From contig NZ_JACCHQ010000011.1 of assembly GCF_016031655.1 (NCBI RefSeq), positions 62,001-126,000 on the forward strand: DNA of 64,000 nt, given 5' to 3'. Every line of letters starts with the position of its first letter. Position 1 is the first letter of the stretch. A program made the position numbers and the translations under genes. This document shows, piece by piece, positions 22,921 through 32,194 of this stretch. The notes beneath the pieces were generated by a model, which saw nothing but the letters and a program-made list of their open reading frames with translations, was not told the DNA's origin and did no database searches. Source of the DNA: Bradyrhizobium glycinis. Its GTDB lineage: Bacteria > Pseudomonadota > Alphaproteobacteria > Rhizobiales > Xanthobacteraceae.

Positions 22921-23757
22921 CTATCCGTCCGCCCCCGCATGTCGCTGAACGAACTCGGCAACGAGAGCTGTGATCTCCGGCGGGCGCTCCAGGCTGGGCA
23001 GATGGGCCACATCATGCACTTCACGGCCTTCCGCGCGCGGAATTGCCGTGACGAGATGACGGCAGCGGTCCTGCACATGGGGGAAATCGAGGTCACCCCA
23101 GATGATGAGGGTCGGCACTACGATCTCATGAAGCCGGTTGAAGAAGGGTCTGATGTCGATGTCCGATCCAAAAGGTGGCGAGCGGAGTGCGATGCCGTTC
23201 ATCTCGAGGAACAGGTCGCGAGCTTGACCGCCAACGCGACCTTCGGCAGCCCGTGGTCCGTCCAGCCAGAGCCGCGCCTTCATCGCGTTCATCCGATCTA
23301 GATCACCTGACGCTTCGATCTCCTTCCATTGCATCATCAGTGTCTCGATGTCGGCGGGATAGACCGGATCGGGTGCACCTGCGACATTGGGGGCGATCAG
23401 AACCAGCGCACGAACGCGCGAGGGGTGCCGAACGGCGGCATCAAGCGCGATGCGCCCTCCGAGAGAGCAGCCGACGAGGATTGCGGGCTCGCCACCTGCG
23501 GTCGCCTCCAGCACTGCGACGAGATCGGCGAGCGCGGAAAAGTCTTCGGGCTCGGCGCGGGTTTCGCCGAAGCCGCGTCGGTCATACCCGACCGCCCTGT
23601 GCGTGGCGCTGAATTCATCGAATTGAGCGCGCCACATGCGTCGGTCGCACACATTGGCATGAAGAAAGACGATGGCAGGGCCGTCCCCCGCCACTTCTGT
23701 CGCAAGGCTGGCACGGCCGGATACGATGTATTGCATGGAAGCGCGGTGATGATTCAT
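22921..23757 (-). CDS. alpha/beta hydrolase
   Basis: The product is 278 residues. It has the oxyanion motif FLHANVCDRRMW, a nucleophile elbow GCSLGG with serine, and a late histidine (HDVAHLPSLE), so the catalytic machinery is complete. It resembles the 3-oxoadipate enol-lactonase (PcaD) branch, but no catabolic genes are near and the substrate is unknown. The ATG at 23757 was chosen; the frame runs on upstream, antisense to pepT, and that part is not coding. The stop lies 18 bases from the convergent membrane-protein gene. Confidence 0.88.
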   Translation of the reverse strand: MNHHRASMQYIVSGRASLATEVAGDGPAIVFLHANVCDRRMWRAQFDEFSATHRAVGYDRRGFGETRAEPEDFSALADLVAVLEATAGGEPAILVGCSLGGRIALDAAVRHPSRVRALVLIAPNVAGAPDPVYPADIETLMMQWKEIEASGDLDRMNAMKARLWLDGPRAAEGRVGGQARDLFLEMNGIALRSPPFGSDIDIRPFFNRLHEIVVPTLIIWGDLDFPHVQDRCRHLVTAIPRAEGREVHDVAHLPSLERPPEITALVAEFVQRHAGADG

Positions 23758-23774
23758 TCCAGTCTCGTCGCGCT

Positions 23775-25025
23775 TCAGGCTTTCTCTTCCCAGATCATCG
23801 CCAGATGCACGATGGTCTCCACCGCCTTTTCCATGTCCTGCCGGCTGACCCATTCGAGCCGCGAATGGAACGCGTGCTCGCCGGCGAAGATGTTGGGGCA
23901 GGGCAGTCCCATGAAGGACAGGCGCGAGCCGTCGGTGCCGCCGCGGATCGCAGTGCGCATCGGGCGCAGGCCGGCGCGGCGGATCGCCTCGATGGCGTAT
24001 TCGAGCGCGTGCGGGTGACGATCGATCACCTGCTTCATGTTGCGGTACTGCTCCTTGACCTCGAACGTGTAGGTCGAGCGCGGATAGTCCTTCATCACGT
24101 CCTTGACGATGCCCTCGAGCAGCGCCTCCTTCTCCTTCAGCCCTTCCTCGGTGAAGTCGCGGACGATGAAGGAGAGCGTCGCCTGTTCGAGCGCGCCGTC
24201 GATGCCGATCGGATGCAGAAAACCCTGCTTGCCTGACGTGGTCTCGGGCGAGCAGCCCTCCTTCGGCAGACGCTCGATGATGGCGGCGGCGATCTTGATG
24301 GCGTGCTCCATCTTGCCCTTGGCGTAGCCGGGATGGGCGCTGACGCCGTTGATGGTGATGGTGGCGCCGTCGGCCGAGAAGGTCTCGTCCTCGACGCAAC
24401 CGGCGCTCTCGCCGTCCATCGTGTAGCCGAAATCGGCGCCCAGCTTGTTCAGGTCGACATTGTCGACGCCGCGGCCGATCTCCTCGTCCGGCGTGAACAG
24501 GATCTTGATGGTGCCGTGCTTCACGTCGGGGTTGTTGAGGAAGAAATGCGCGGCATCCATGATCTCGGCAACGCCGGCCTTGTTGTCGGCGCCCAATAGC
24601 GTCGTGCCGTCAGTGGTGATGATGTCGTTGCCGATCTGGTTCTTCAGCGCCGGGTGCTCATTGAAGCGGATCACCTGGCTGGTGTCGCCGGGCAGGACGA
24701 TATCGCCGCCGCGATAGTTCTTCACGATTTGTGGCTTGACGTCCTTGCCGGTGACGTCGGGCGAGGTGTCCATGTGCGAGCAGAAGCAGATCACCGGCAC
24801 CTTCTTGTCGGTATTGGCGGGGATCGTTCCGTAGACGTAGCCGTAATCGTCGAGATGCGCGTCCACAACGCCCATGGCCCGCAGCTCGGCAGCGAGCACG
24901 CGGCCGAGATCCTTCTGCTTCTCGGTCGACGGCGAGCTGGGCGATGCCGGATCGGACTGGGTATCGATGGTGACGTAGCGCAGGAAGCGTTCGGTCACGG
25001 TATGCGAAAAGGAGAGGGAGGACAT
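23775..25025 (-). CDS. pepT: peptidase T (tripeptide aminopeptidase)
   Basis: The product is 416 residues, the usual length for this M20B metallopeptidase, which removes the N-terminal residue of tripeptides. The two-zinc ligand set is visible: His in FCSHMDTSPD, Asp in LGADNKAG, the Glu pair in TPDEEIGRG, Asp in TMDGESAG and the late His in AGEHAFHSRLE. It lies 17 bases upstream of the alpha/beta hydrolase gene on the same strand, so the two may share a transcript. Confidence 0.96.
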   Translation of the reverse strand: MSSLSFSHTVTERFLRYVTIDTQSDPASPSSPSTEKQKDLGRVLAAELRAMGVVDAHLDDYGYVYGTIPANTDKKVPVICFCSHMDTSPDVTGKDVKPQIVKNYRGGDIVLPGDTSQVIRFNEHPALKNQIGNDIITTDGTTLLGADNKAGVAEIMDAAHFFLNNPDVKHGTIKILFTPDEEIGRGVDNVDLNKLGADFGYTMDGESAGCVEDETFSADGATITINGVSAHPGYAKGKMEHAIKIAAAIIERLPKEGCSPETTSGKQGFLHPIGIDGALEQATLSFIVRDFTEEGLKEKEALLEGIVKDVMKDYPRSTYTFEVKEQYRNMKQVIDRHPHALEYAIEAIRRAGLRPMRTAIRGGTDGSRLSFMGLPCPNIFAGEHAFHSRLEWVSRQDMEKAVETIVHLAMIWEEKA

Positions 25026-25122
25026 TTCTGGTCAAACCGCCGGGTGTTCGGGAAGCTGGCGGTATATCAGAAAAGCGGGCCGTGATGCGGCCGGAACGGG
25101 CTCGGCTCAGGGGTAGGTGGCC

Positions 25123-25452
25123 TCAGATCGCCTCCTTCAGTTCCTTCACCGGGCGGAATGCGACCTTCCTGGTGGCCTTGATGTGGATCGCTTCGCCGGT
25201 GGACGGATTGCGGCCGGTGCGGGCGGCGCGCTTGCGGACCTGGAGGATGCCGAGGCCGACGATGCGGACCCGGTCGCCCTTCTTGAGGTGCTTGGCGATC
25301 AGATCGACCATGTCGGTCAGCACCGCCTCAGCGTGCTTCTTGGAGACATCCTGGCGCTCGGCAATGTCGGCGGCGAGGTGCTTGAGCGTGATGGTGGCGG
25401 GCGCGGCTGCCTTCTTCGCCGAATCCTTCTTGGCCGGATCCTTCTTAGCCAT
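25123..25452 (-). CDS. HU-family DNA-binding protein with lysine-rich N-terminal tail
   Basis: The product is 109 residues. An N-terminal tail (MAKKDPAKKDSAKKAAAP) precedes a standard HU domain. The DNA-binding arm includes RTGRNPSTGEAIHIKATRKVAFRP, and the dimer core includes GDRVRIVGLGILQVRKR. ATG 25452 has AGGAGG six bases upstream; the longer frame to 25512 is not needed. Normal HU is about 90 residues, so the tail is an addition that could bind DNA nonspecifically, like histone or mycobacterial HU tails. Confidence 0.92.
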   Translation of the reverse strand: MAKKDPAKKDSAKKAAAPATITLKHLAADIAERQDVSKKHAEAVLTDMVDLIAKHLKKGDRVRIVGLGILQVRKRAARTGRNPSTGEAIHIKATRKVAFRPVKELKEAI

Positions 25453-25653
25453 GTCTGGCCTCCTATCGTCCAATGACAGGGTGTCCCGGAAAAGCCGAGA
25501 TGATTTGGGCATCCCTCTAAGTCCTTCCAGGCGTAGACGATTCGGACGCGGGCTGACTATGCCGAGAGTTCCCGATGGCGGCCAGAAATTGCGCGCGGAG
25601 CCGTGAAAGGCGTCGAGAAGTTCGGGCTAAGCTGATGAGGGGATTGCCAAAAA

Positions 25654-25730
<77 letters not shown>

Positions 25731-25842
25731 GTGGTTCGCTGGACGCGCGCGGAACGAGGGGGGACTTAAAGGGGGGACATGGTGAAGTCAAGGACGTTGC
25801 GCTTCCCCAGGGCATCCCCGCTAAGCATTGCTCTGGAAAACC

Positions 25843-25865
25843 AAAAAGGCCGCCCGGCGGCGGCC
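25843..25865 (-). terminator. terminator of the 67-residue protein gene
   Basis: On the minus strand a 7-bp GC stem (ggccgcc/ggcggcc) with a 4-nt loop is followed by TTTTT, 25 bases after the stop codon at 25891. Confidence 0.82.
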
Positions 25866-25890
25866 AATTGTCAGCCCAAAAGGACAGGCA

Positions 25891-26094
25891 TCAGCGAATC
25901 TCGGACGTGCCAGCGCTGGTCACCACCACCGGCTTGCCGGCCTTAATGACGTGGGTGGACTGGGCAGTCTGGCTGTAATCGGCATGGGTGCGGGCCGCGA
26001 TCCCGAGGCCGGCCACGGCAATGCCGGCCACCAGCGCCACCACCACGATCTTCAGGTGGGTCGCACGATCAGCAGAATGAATTGAGTGGTTCAT
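25891..26094 (-). CDS. small exported or membrane-anchored protein
   Basis: The product is 67 residues. After a short polar start comes one hydrophobic helix (HLKIVVVALVAGIAVAGLGIAA), then ARTHADYSQTAQS and a beta-rich tail (VIKAGKPVVVTSAG). It may be secreted or held by the helix. ATG 26094 has GGGAGG six bases upstream, and a clear terminator ends the unit, so it is very likely a real gene. No family is recognised. Confidence 0.8.
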   Translation of the reverse strand: MNHSIHSADRATHLKIVVVALVAGIAVAGLGIAARTHADYSQTAQSTHVIKAGKPVVVTSAGTSEIR

Positions 26095-26324
26095 CTGAGC
26101 CTCCCGACGGGCTTGGCCGCCGTCTATGGGCTCATCTTCTAGGCGCCATCTGTTTCCGGATGGTTTCGCGGGTTCCGCAAAATGGTTTCATCGGCCGCTT
26201 GGCGGGGCTCGTCCGGAGTTAGGTGGAGGCGGTTGCCCCAAGGCGGGCACGTCGATCCGGAGTGAGGACGTCTTCGACGCGGCGGAAGCTAAGCTCATGT
26301 AGAGCGGTCCAAACGCTGGAGTAC

Positions 26325-26344
26325 TTCTAAGAGTCTTTCTAAGA
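26325..26344 (+). promoter_or_regulatory. direct repeat upstream of the TonB-dependent receptor gene
   Basis: TTCTAAGA occurs at 26325-26332 and 26337-26344, 12 bases apart, about 100 bases before the receptor start. On the other strand the half-sites read TTAGAA, as in the rhizobial Irr iron-control element, but here they are in direct rather than inverted order. An iron-responsive operator is possible. The rest of 26095-26432 shows nothing else that I can support. Confidence 0.35.
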
Positions 26345-26432
26345 AGCTTTCAATTAGGGAAATCGCGCGCCCTCACATAAGCGTCACCACAAGCGCATGC
26401 CGTCGGGGAACAGGCGGCATGATGCATCGAAC

Positions 26433-28718
26433 ATGCAGCTTTGGGGTGGCGCGTTGAACAGTCTTGGAATGTTGCGGTCGGCCGTGTTGGCGACCGCATC
26501 CGCTTGGGTCTTGATGCCTCAGGCATCGCTTGCACAAACTTCCACGCAGAGTGGCGCGCAGAACATTCCGTCGGTCACGGTGACGGCGCCGGAAGCGCGC
26601 CGCCGCGCGGCCGCCACGTCCCCTCAGCGCCGCGTGACGCGGACCTCGGTACAGACCCCCGCCAGGAACAGGCCGCAGCCACGGCGCGAAGTTGGCTTCG
26701 TGGAAACGCCGCGCGGGCCGGTGAACGGCTACGTCGCCGGCCGCAGCTCGTCGGGCACCAAGACCAACACGCCGATCATGGAGACACCGCAGGCGGTATC
26801 GGTGATCGGCGCCGAGCAGATCCGCGACCAGAAGCCGAACAAGCTCGACGAGATCGTGCGCTACTCGCCCGGCATTCACGGAGAAACCTACGGCGCCGAC
26901 AACCGCAACGATTGGTTCCAAATTCGCGGATTCAAGGCCGAAGATGTCGGCCTGTTCCTCGATGGACTGCAGCTTTTCTATACCTCTTACGCCAGTTGGA
27001 AGCTGCAGCCGTTCAACCTAGAACGCGTTGAGATCCTGCGCGGGCCCTCGGCGGTCCTGTACGGCGGATCGAATCCGGGCGGCATCGTGAACGCCATTTC
27101 GAAAACGCCGCCTGCCGAGCCAGTCCGCTATCTCGAGGCTGGCGTCAATAACTTCGGCAACACTTATCTGTCGTTCGATTTTGGTGGTCCCGTTGCAACC
27201 GCGACCGAACCGGGCAAGCTGTTCTACCGCGTGATCGGGCAGGTCAAGGGCGGCGGCACTCAGGTCGATTTCACGCCGGACAACAACTACTTCATCGCGC
27301 CGTCCTTTACCTGGAAGCCCGATGAAGACACGTCTTTCACCGTCTTAGCGTCGGCATCCAAGTACGAGACGCGCAGCCTCAACTTCCTTCCTTATGTCGG
27401 CACGGTCGTGAATGCGCCCTGGGGAAAGATTCCGACCAGCCTCTTCGCCAGCGATCCGAGCGTCGACACCTTCCAGCGGGAGCAGGAAATGATCGGCTAC
27501 CGTTTTGAGCGAAATCTCTCTGACAACGTCACTGTGCGGCAAAACGCGCGCTTTGCACATGTCGACGTAACCCTTTCGACCCTTTACGGCCTCGGCTACC
27601 TGACGACGCCTGCCGCGGCAAACCTCAACCGGGGCAACTTCCTAACCCACGGCATTGCAAATCAGGCCAATCTGGACAATCAAGTCGAGTATCGCTTCGC
27701 GACCGGCCCGCTGCAGCACACATCGCTGTTCGGTGTGGACCTCAAACACTACAAGATCGACGATTGGCAGGGCTTTGGCGCGGCAACGCCGCTCAATTTG
27801 CTGAATCCGACCTATACGCCCACCGCACGCTTCGCCGGTGCCCCGTATCAGAACGCCACGCTGACCCAAAGGCAGGTCGGCGTGTACGCGCAGGATCAGA
27901 TCAGGCTTGACCGGCTGACGCTGGTGCTGTCGGGTCGCAACGATTGGGTTGACACTGACAACGACAACCATATCGGCTCGAGCATGGGGCGGAACGACAG
28001 TGCGTTCTCTGGCCGCGCCGGTCTGATCTATAATTTCGACAATGGGATTGCTCCTTACGTCTCCTACGCGACGAGCTTCAATCCGATCATCGGCACCAAC
28101 TTCACGCTCAATCAGCTCTATCTGCCGGAGACAGCAAGGCAGGCGGAAGTCGGCCTGAAGTACCAACCGCTCGGCTTCGACGGTCATTTTGGTGTCGCGC
28201 TGTTTGACCTCAAGCGCGACAACGTGCTGACCACCGACCCGAACAATGCGTTGTTGTCGGTGCAGACCGGGCAGGTAACCTCGCGCGGCATCGAGCTCGA
28301 GGCCGTGGCCAACGTTATGCCCGGGCTGAAGGTAATCGCGTCGCATACCGTCTTCGACATCTTCGTGAGCCGCGACCTCAACAGCGCACTGATCGGCAAG
28401 GCGCCGACCAACACGCCAAGCCAGCTCACCTCTGGCTGGGCCGACTACACCATCCAATCCGGCCCCCTGGCCGGGCTCGGTTTCGGCGGCGGCATCCGCT
28501 ATGTCGGCAAATCCTACGCCGACAACATGAATACGCTGGAGGTCCCGGCCTATCTCTTGGGCGATGCGGCCGTTCACTACGAATGGCAGGGCTGGCGATA
28601 CGCGCTCAACGTGTCGAACGTCACTGATAAGACCTTTGTGGGAAGCTGCTCTTCTCCCACCGCCTGCTTCTACGGCGACCGCCGGCGCGTCACCGCCAGC
28701 GTCTCCTACAAATGGTGA
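26433..28718 (+). CDS. TonB-dependent ferric siderophore receptor
   Basis: The product is about 761 residues from ATG 26433; the frame opens at 26397 and another ATG lies at 26469, and none has a clear ribosome site. A signal peptide ends near ASLAQ. A TonB-box-like segment (SVTVTAP) follows, then the plug domain (ETPQAVSVIGAEQI, IRGF, LDGLQLFY, ERVEILRGPSAVLYG). The 22-strand barrel ends with a terminal tryptophan (VSYKW). The plug resembles FhuA/FoxA-type hydroxamate receptors; the ligand is not determined. It probably imports Fe3+-siderophore across the outer membrane. No ABC importer or siderophore gene is adjacent. Confidence 0.93.
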   Translation: MQLWGGALNSLGMLRSAVLATASAWVLMPQASLAQTSTQSGAQNIPSVTVTAPEARRRAAATSPQRRVTRTSVQTPARNRPQPRREVGFVETPRGPVNGYVAGRSSSGTKTNTPIMETPQAVSVIGAEQIRDQKPNKLDEIVRYSPGIHGETYGADNRNDWFQIRGFKAEDVGLFLDGLQLFYTSYASWKLQPFNLERVEILRGPSAVLYGGSNPGGIVNAISKTPPAEPVRYLEAGVNNFGNTYLSFDFGGPVATATEPGKLFYRVIGQVKGGGTQVDFTPDNNYFIAPSFTWKPDEDTSFTVLASASKYETRSLNFLPYVGTVVNAPWGKIPTSLFASDPSVDTFQREQEMIGYRFERNLSDNVTVRQNARFAHVDVTLSTLYGLGYLTTPAAANLNRGNFLTHGIANQANLDNQVEYRFATGPLQHTSLFGVDLKHYKIDDWQGFGAATPLNLLNPTYTPTARFAGAPYQNATLTQRQVGVYAQDQIRLDRLTLVLSGRNDWVDTDNDNHIGSSMGRNDSAFSGRAGLIYNFDNGIAPYVSYATSFNPIIGTNFTLNQLYLPETARQAEVGLKYQPLGFDGHFGVALFDLKRDNVLTTDPNNALLSVQTGQVTSRGIELEAVANVMPGLKVIASHTVFDIFVSRDLNSALIGKAPTNTPSQLTSGWADYTIQSGPLAGLGFGGGIRYVGKSYADNMNTLEVPAYLLGDAAVHYEWQGWRYALNVSNVTDKTFVGSCSSPTACFYGDRRRVTASVSYKW

Positions 28719-29134
28719 GGAGGGGCGAGGGCAGGGCCGGAAGGCTCTGGGAACCAAGCGCAATTAATCGTGACGTTCGCTCGGCTCCGCCTGGGCGTCC
28801 GCTGATCCGCCGTCACGATGAGCTCGCGGGCCATGCCCCCGGCCCGAAGCTCATCCGAGCGCGGCGCGCGCGACCAGCAGGTCGCCGCCGCCGTGCCCGC
28901 GGCCGGCTTGGAGCCAATCGCGGGCACATTCGACGGACGAGCCCCGGTCCTGTGATGACGCATGGCTCCTCTGATACTCTGAGCTGTGGACAGGTCTTTC
29001 CTGCACCTGAGGCGGCGGCACCAGCATTGGTGTCCTGGCCACGCCCGCTTGGAGGGCCATCAGCAAACTATGTCGCCGCGACAACGGAGAAGTTGCCCCT
29101 GCGGCGCTGATTGCCGGGGCCGGGTGCGCAGCCG

Positions 29135-29263
29135 CACCAAAACCTGAGCATTTTGGTCGGTCAGCGCACAGCGAATAGCTGCCTCGGCGCGAGCGCCGCA
29201 ATGCCCGAACGGCTGACCTGCGAGACCGTGGCAGCCCTTGCTGGCCATGGCGATCTGCTCCAT
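29135..29263 (-). pseudogene. possible decayed universal stress protein fragment
   Basis: The minus frame reads IAMASKGCHGLAGQPFG and ends NAQVLVRLR. This recalls the C-terminal UspA pattern (IVMASHGRRG...PVLVVR). No intact start or full domain is present, and other frames show further scraps. The 707-base stretch 28719-29425 otherwise holds no gene that I can support. It must contain the nuo promoter; no consensus promoter was found there. Confidence 0.3.
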
Positions 29264-29425
29264 ACCAGCGCGGGGTGATTCCGGGATTTTCACCGTTCTG
29301 GGGGCGGCAAAGGGCCTGAAAACAGCGTGTCTTGCGCCCATTGGTGCACTGCGCTAAGGCTCAGAATAATTCCAAATCGGACGAATCCGTGGCTGTCCCG
29401 AGGCTGCGGGAAAAAGGGCTCGCCC

Positions 29426-29791
29426 ATGAGCGGCATTCTGCAGAACTATCTTCCACTCGTCGTCTTTATAGGGGTAGCGGGCCTCATCGGCCTCGTGCTG
29501 CTGATCGCGCCCTTCATCGTGGCGTTCCAGCAGCCGGACCCCGAAAAGCTGTCGGCCTACGAGTGCGGTTTCAACGCCTTCGACGACGCCCGCATGAAGT
29601 TCGACGTCCGCTTCTATCTCGTCGCCATCCTCTTCATCATCTTCGATCTCGAGGTGGCGTTTCTGTTTCCCTGGGCGGTGGCGTTCGGCAAGCTTGGCGC
29701 GACCGGCTTCTGGTCCATGGTGGTGTTCCTTGCCGTGCTGACGGTCGGATTCGCCTATGAATGGAAGAAAGGGGCCCTCGAATGGGATTGA
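29426..29791 (+). CDS. nuoA: NADH-quinone oxidoreductase subunit A
   Basis: The product is 121 residues with three membrane helices. Family marks are SAYECGFNAF in the first loop, with the conserved Cys near the quinone channel, and IFDLEVAFLFPWAV in the second helix. It is part of the membrane arm of complex I at the junction with the peripheral arm. ATG 29426 was chosen by homology; the frame is open from 29327. It heads the nuo operon and overlaps nuoB by 10 bp. Confidence 0.96.
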   Translation: MSGILQNYLPLVVFIGVAGLIGLVLLIAPFIVAFQQPDPEKLSAYECGFNAFDDARMKFDVRFYLVAILFIIFDLEVAFLFPWAVAFGKLGATGFWSMVVFLAVLTVGFAYEWKKGALEWD

Positions 29792-30372
29792 ACCCGGCTA
29801 CGCAGTCCGCAGGTCCGGTGATCGCACCGGCCCCCAAGGGCATTCTGGATCCGTCGACCGGCAAGCCGGTCGGGGCCAATGATCCGTTTTTCCTCGAGGT
29901 CAATTCCGAGCTGTCCGACAAGGGCTTCTTCGTGGCCGCGACGGATGACCTCATCACCTGGGCGCGCACCGGCTCGTTGATGTGGATGACCTTCGGTCTT
30001 GCCTGCTGCGCGGTCGAGATGATGCAGGTGTCGATGCCGCGCTACGACGTCGAGCGCTTCGGCTTCGCCCCGCGTGCCTCGCCGCGTCAGTCCGACGTGA
30101 TGATCGTGGCGGGAACGCTGACCAACAAGATGGCGCCGGCGCTGCGCAAGGTTTACGACCAGATGCCCGAGCCGCGCTACGTCATCTCGATGGGCTCCTG
30201 CGCCAATGGCGGCGGCTATTATCACTATTCCTATTCGGTCGTGCGCGGCTGCGACCGCATCGTGCCGATCGACATCTACGTGCCGGGCTGCCCGCCCACG
30301 GCGGAAGCGCTGCTCTACGGCGTGCTGCTGCTGCAGAAGAAGATCCGGCGCACCGGCACCATCGAACGCTAA
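29782..30372 (+). CDS. nuoB: NADH-quinone oxidoreductase subunit B (cluster N2)
   Basis: The product is 196 residues. It carries the terminal 4Fe-4S cluster N2 that passes electrons to quinone: the adjacent cysteines in FGLACCAVEMM, then GSCANGG and YVPGCPP. The N-terminal 40 residues (from ATG 29782, site AGGGG) are a Pro/Ala-rich extension. The start lies inside nuoA, indicating coupling. Confidence 0.96.
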   Translation: MGLNPATQSAGPVIAPAPKGILDPSTGKPVGANDPFFLEVNSELSDKGFFVAATDDLITWARTGSLMWMTFGLACCAVEMMQVSMPRYDVERFGFAPRASPRQSDVMIVAGTLTNKMAPALRKVYDQMPEPRYVISMGSCANGGGYYHYSYSVVRGCDRIVPIDIYVPGCPPTAEALLYGVLLLQKKIRRTGTIER

Positions 30373-30383
30373 GGTTTTACGTC

Positions 30384-30995
30384 ATGGACGACGCCAAGCT
30401 CGACGCCCTGGGGCAGACGATCGTTAGCGCGCTTCCGGGCGCCGCGACCGGTCACTCGGTGGCCTTCAACCAGCTCACCGTGGACGTCGAGGTCTCCAGG
30501 ATCGTCGAGGTGGTCAAGTACCTCCGCGATGACCCGAACTGCCGTTTCGTCAACATCACCGACATCACGGCGGTCGACTACCCGGATCGCGAAAAGCGCT
30601 TCGACGTGATCTACCACTTCCTGTCGCCGACGCTGAACGCGCGGATCCGGCTCAAGGCGCAAGCGGACGAGACCACGCAGGTGCCGTCGCTAATCGACGT
30701 CTTCCCCGGCGCCGACTGGTTCGAGCGCGAGGCCTACGACCTCTACGGCGTGTTCTTCGTCGGCCACCCCGACATGCGCCGCATCCTCACGGATTACGGC
30801 TTCGAGGGCCATCCGCTGCGCAAGGATTTCCCGCTCACCGGCTTCGTCGAGGTCCGCTACGACGACCAGGAGAAGCGGGTGGTGTACGAGCCGGTCCGGC
30901 TCAGCCAGGAATTCCGCAAGTTTGACTTCTTGTCGCCGTGGGAAGGGGCGGACTATCCGCTGCCGGGGGACGAAAAAGCGGGGCCGAAGAGCTGA
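30384..30995 (+). CDS. nuoC: NADH-quinone oxidoreductase subunit C
   Basis: The product is 203 residues. The 30-kDa subunit signature EREAYDLYGVFFVGHPD and the following RRILTDYGFEGHP are intact. This peripheral-arm scaffold subunit contacts NuoD. It is separate from nuoD, as in alphaproteobacteria and unlike the E. coli NuoCD fusion. It lies 11 bases after nuoB. Confidence 0.96.
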   Translation: MDDAKLDALGQTIVSALPGAATGHSVAFNQLTVDVEVSRIVEVVKYLRDDPNCRFVNITDITAVDYPDREKRFDVIYHFLSPTLNARIRLKAQADETTQVPSLIDVFPGADWFEREAYDLYGVFFVGHPDMRRILTDYGFEGHPLRKDFPLTGFVEVRYDDQEKRVVYEPVRLSQEFRKFDFLSPWEGADYPLPGDEKAGPKS

Positions 30996-30997
30996 TC

Positions 30998-32194
30998 ATG
31001 AACGAGCAACCGCAGAATCTCCGCAACTTCACCATCAACTTTGGTCCGCAGCATCCTGCGGCGCACGGCGTGCTGCGCCTTGTGCTGGAGCTCGACGGCG
31101 AGGTGGTCGAGCGCGTCGATCCCCATATCGGCCTGCTTCATCGCGGCACCGAGAAGCTGATCGAGCAGAAGACGTACTTGCAGGCGATCCCGTATTTCGA
31201 CCGGCTCGACTACGTTGCGCCGATGAACCAGGAGCACGCCTTCTGCCTCGCCGCCGAAAAGCTGCTCGGCATCGAGGTGCCGCGCCGCGGCCAGCTGATC
31301 CGCGTGCTCTATTGCGAGATCGGTCGCATCCTCTCGCATCTGCTCAACGTCACCACGCAGGCGATGGACGTCGGCGCGCTGACCCCGCCGCTGTGGGGCT
31401 TCGAAGAGCGCGAGAAGCTGATGGTGTTCTACGAGCGCGCCTCGGGCAGCCGCATGCATGCAGCCTATTTCCGCATCGGCGGCGTGCACCAGGACCTTCC
31501 GCAGAAGCTGATCGACGACATCGAGGCCTGGTGCGATCCGTTCCTCAAGGTGGTGGACGATCTCGACCGGCTGCTCACTGCCAACCGCATCTTCAAGCAG
31601 CGCAACGTCGATATCGGCGTGGTGCCGCTGAGGGAAGCCTGGGAGTGGGGATTCTCCGGCGTGATGGTGCGCGGCTCGGGCGCGGCCTGGGATCTGCGCA
31701 AGTCGCAGCCCTATGAATGCTACGCCGAGATGGATTTCGACATCCCGATCGGCAAGAACGGCGACTGCTACGACCGCTATCTGATCCGCATGGAAGAGAT
31801 GCGCCAGTCCGTGCGCATCATGAAGCAGTGCATCCAGAAGCTGAACGCGCCCGACGGCAAGGGCCCCGTCGTCGTCGAGGACAACAAGGTGGCGCCGCCG
31901 CGCCGCGGCGAGATGAAGCGCTCGATGGAAGCGCTGATCCACCACTTCAAGCTCTACACCGAAGGCGTCCACGTGCCGGCCGGCGAAATCTATGCCGCGG
32001 TCGAGGCGCCGAAGGGCGAGTTCGGCGTCTATCTCGTCGCTGACGGCACCAACAAGCCCTACAAGTGCAAGATCCGCGCGCCGGGCTTTGCCCATCTGCA
32101 GGCCATGGATCACATCTGCCGCGGCCATCTGCTGGCCGACGTCTCGGCGATCCTGGGCTCGCTCGACATCGTGTTCGGAGAGGTCGATCGGTGA
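30998..32194 (+). CDS. nuoD: NADH-quinone oxidoreductase subunit D
   Basis: The product is 398 residues. The quinone-pocket loop FGPQHPAAHGVLRL is at about 15-28, with the key histidine, and the motif HRGTEKLIE follows at about 49-57. This 49-kDa subunit forms the quinone-reduction site with NuoB. In mitochondria its homologue is arginine-methylated during assembly. The stop codon overlaps the ATG of the FkbM gene (ATGA). Confidence 0.96.
   Translation: MNEQPQNLRNFTINFGPQHPAAHGVLRLVLELDGEVVERVDPHIGLLHRGTEKLIEQKTYLQAIPYFDRLDYVAPMNQEHAFCLAAEKLLGIEVPRRGQLIRVLYCEIGRILSHLLNVTTQAMDVGALTPPLWGFEEREKLMVFYERASGSRMHAAYFRIGGVHQDLPQKLIDDIEAWCDPFLKVVDDLDRLLTANRIFKQRNVDIGVVPLREAWEWGFSGVMVRGSGAAWDLRKSQPYECYAEMDFDIPIGKNGDCYDRYLIRMEEMRQSVRIMKQCIQKLNAPDGKGPVVVEDNKVAPPRRGEMKRSMEALIHHFKLYTEGVHVPAGEIYAAVEAPKGEFGVYLVADGTNKPYKCKIRAPGFAHLQAMDHICRGHLLADVSAILGSLDIVFGEVDR

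Noticed and set aside
22921..24399. A single 492-codon minus frame joining the alpha/beta hydrolase to upstream sequence
   Set aside because: The upstream part is pepT read out of frame. The hydrolase homology starts at 23757.
26095..26200. GGAAC followed after 16 nt by AAAC before the 67-residue protein gene
   Set aside because: The -10 half does not fit the EcfG consensus.
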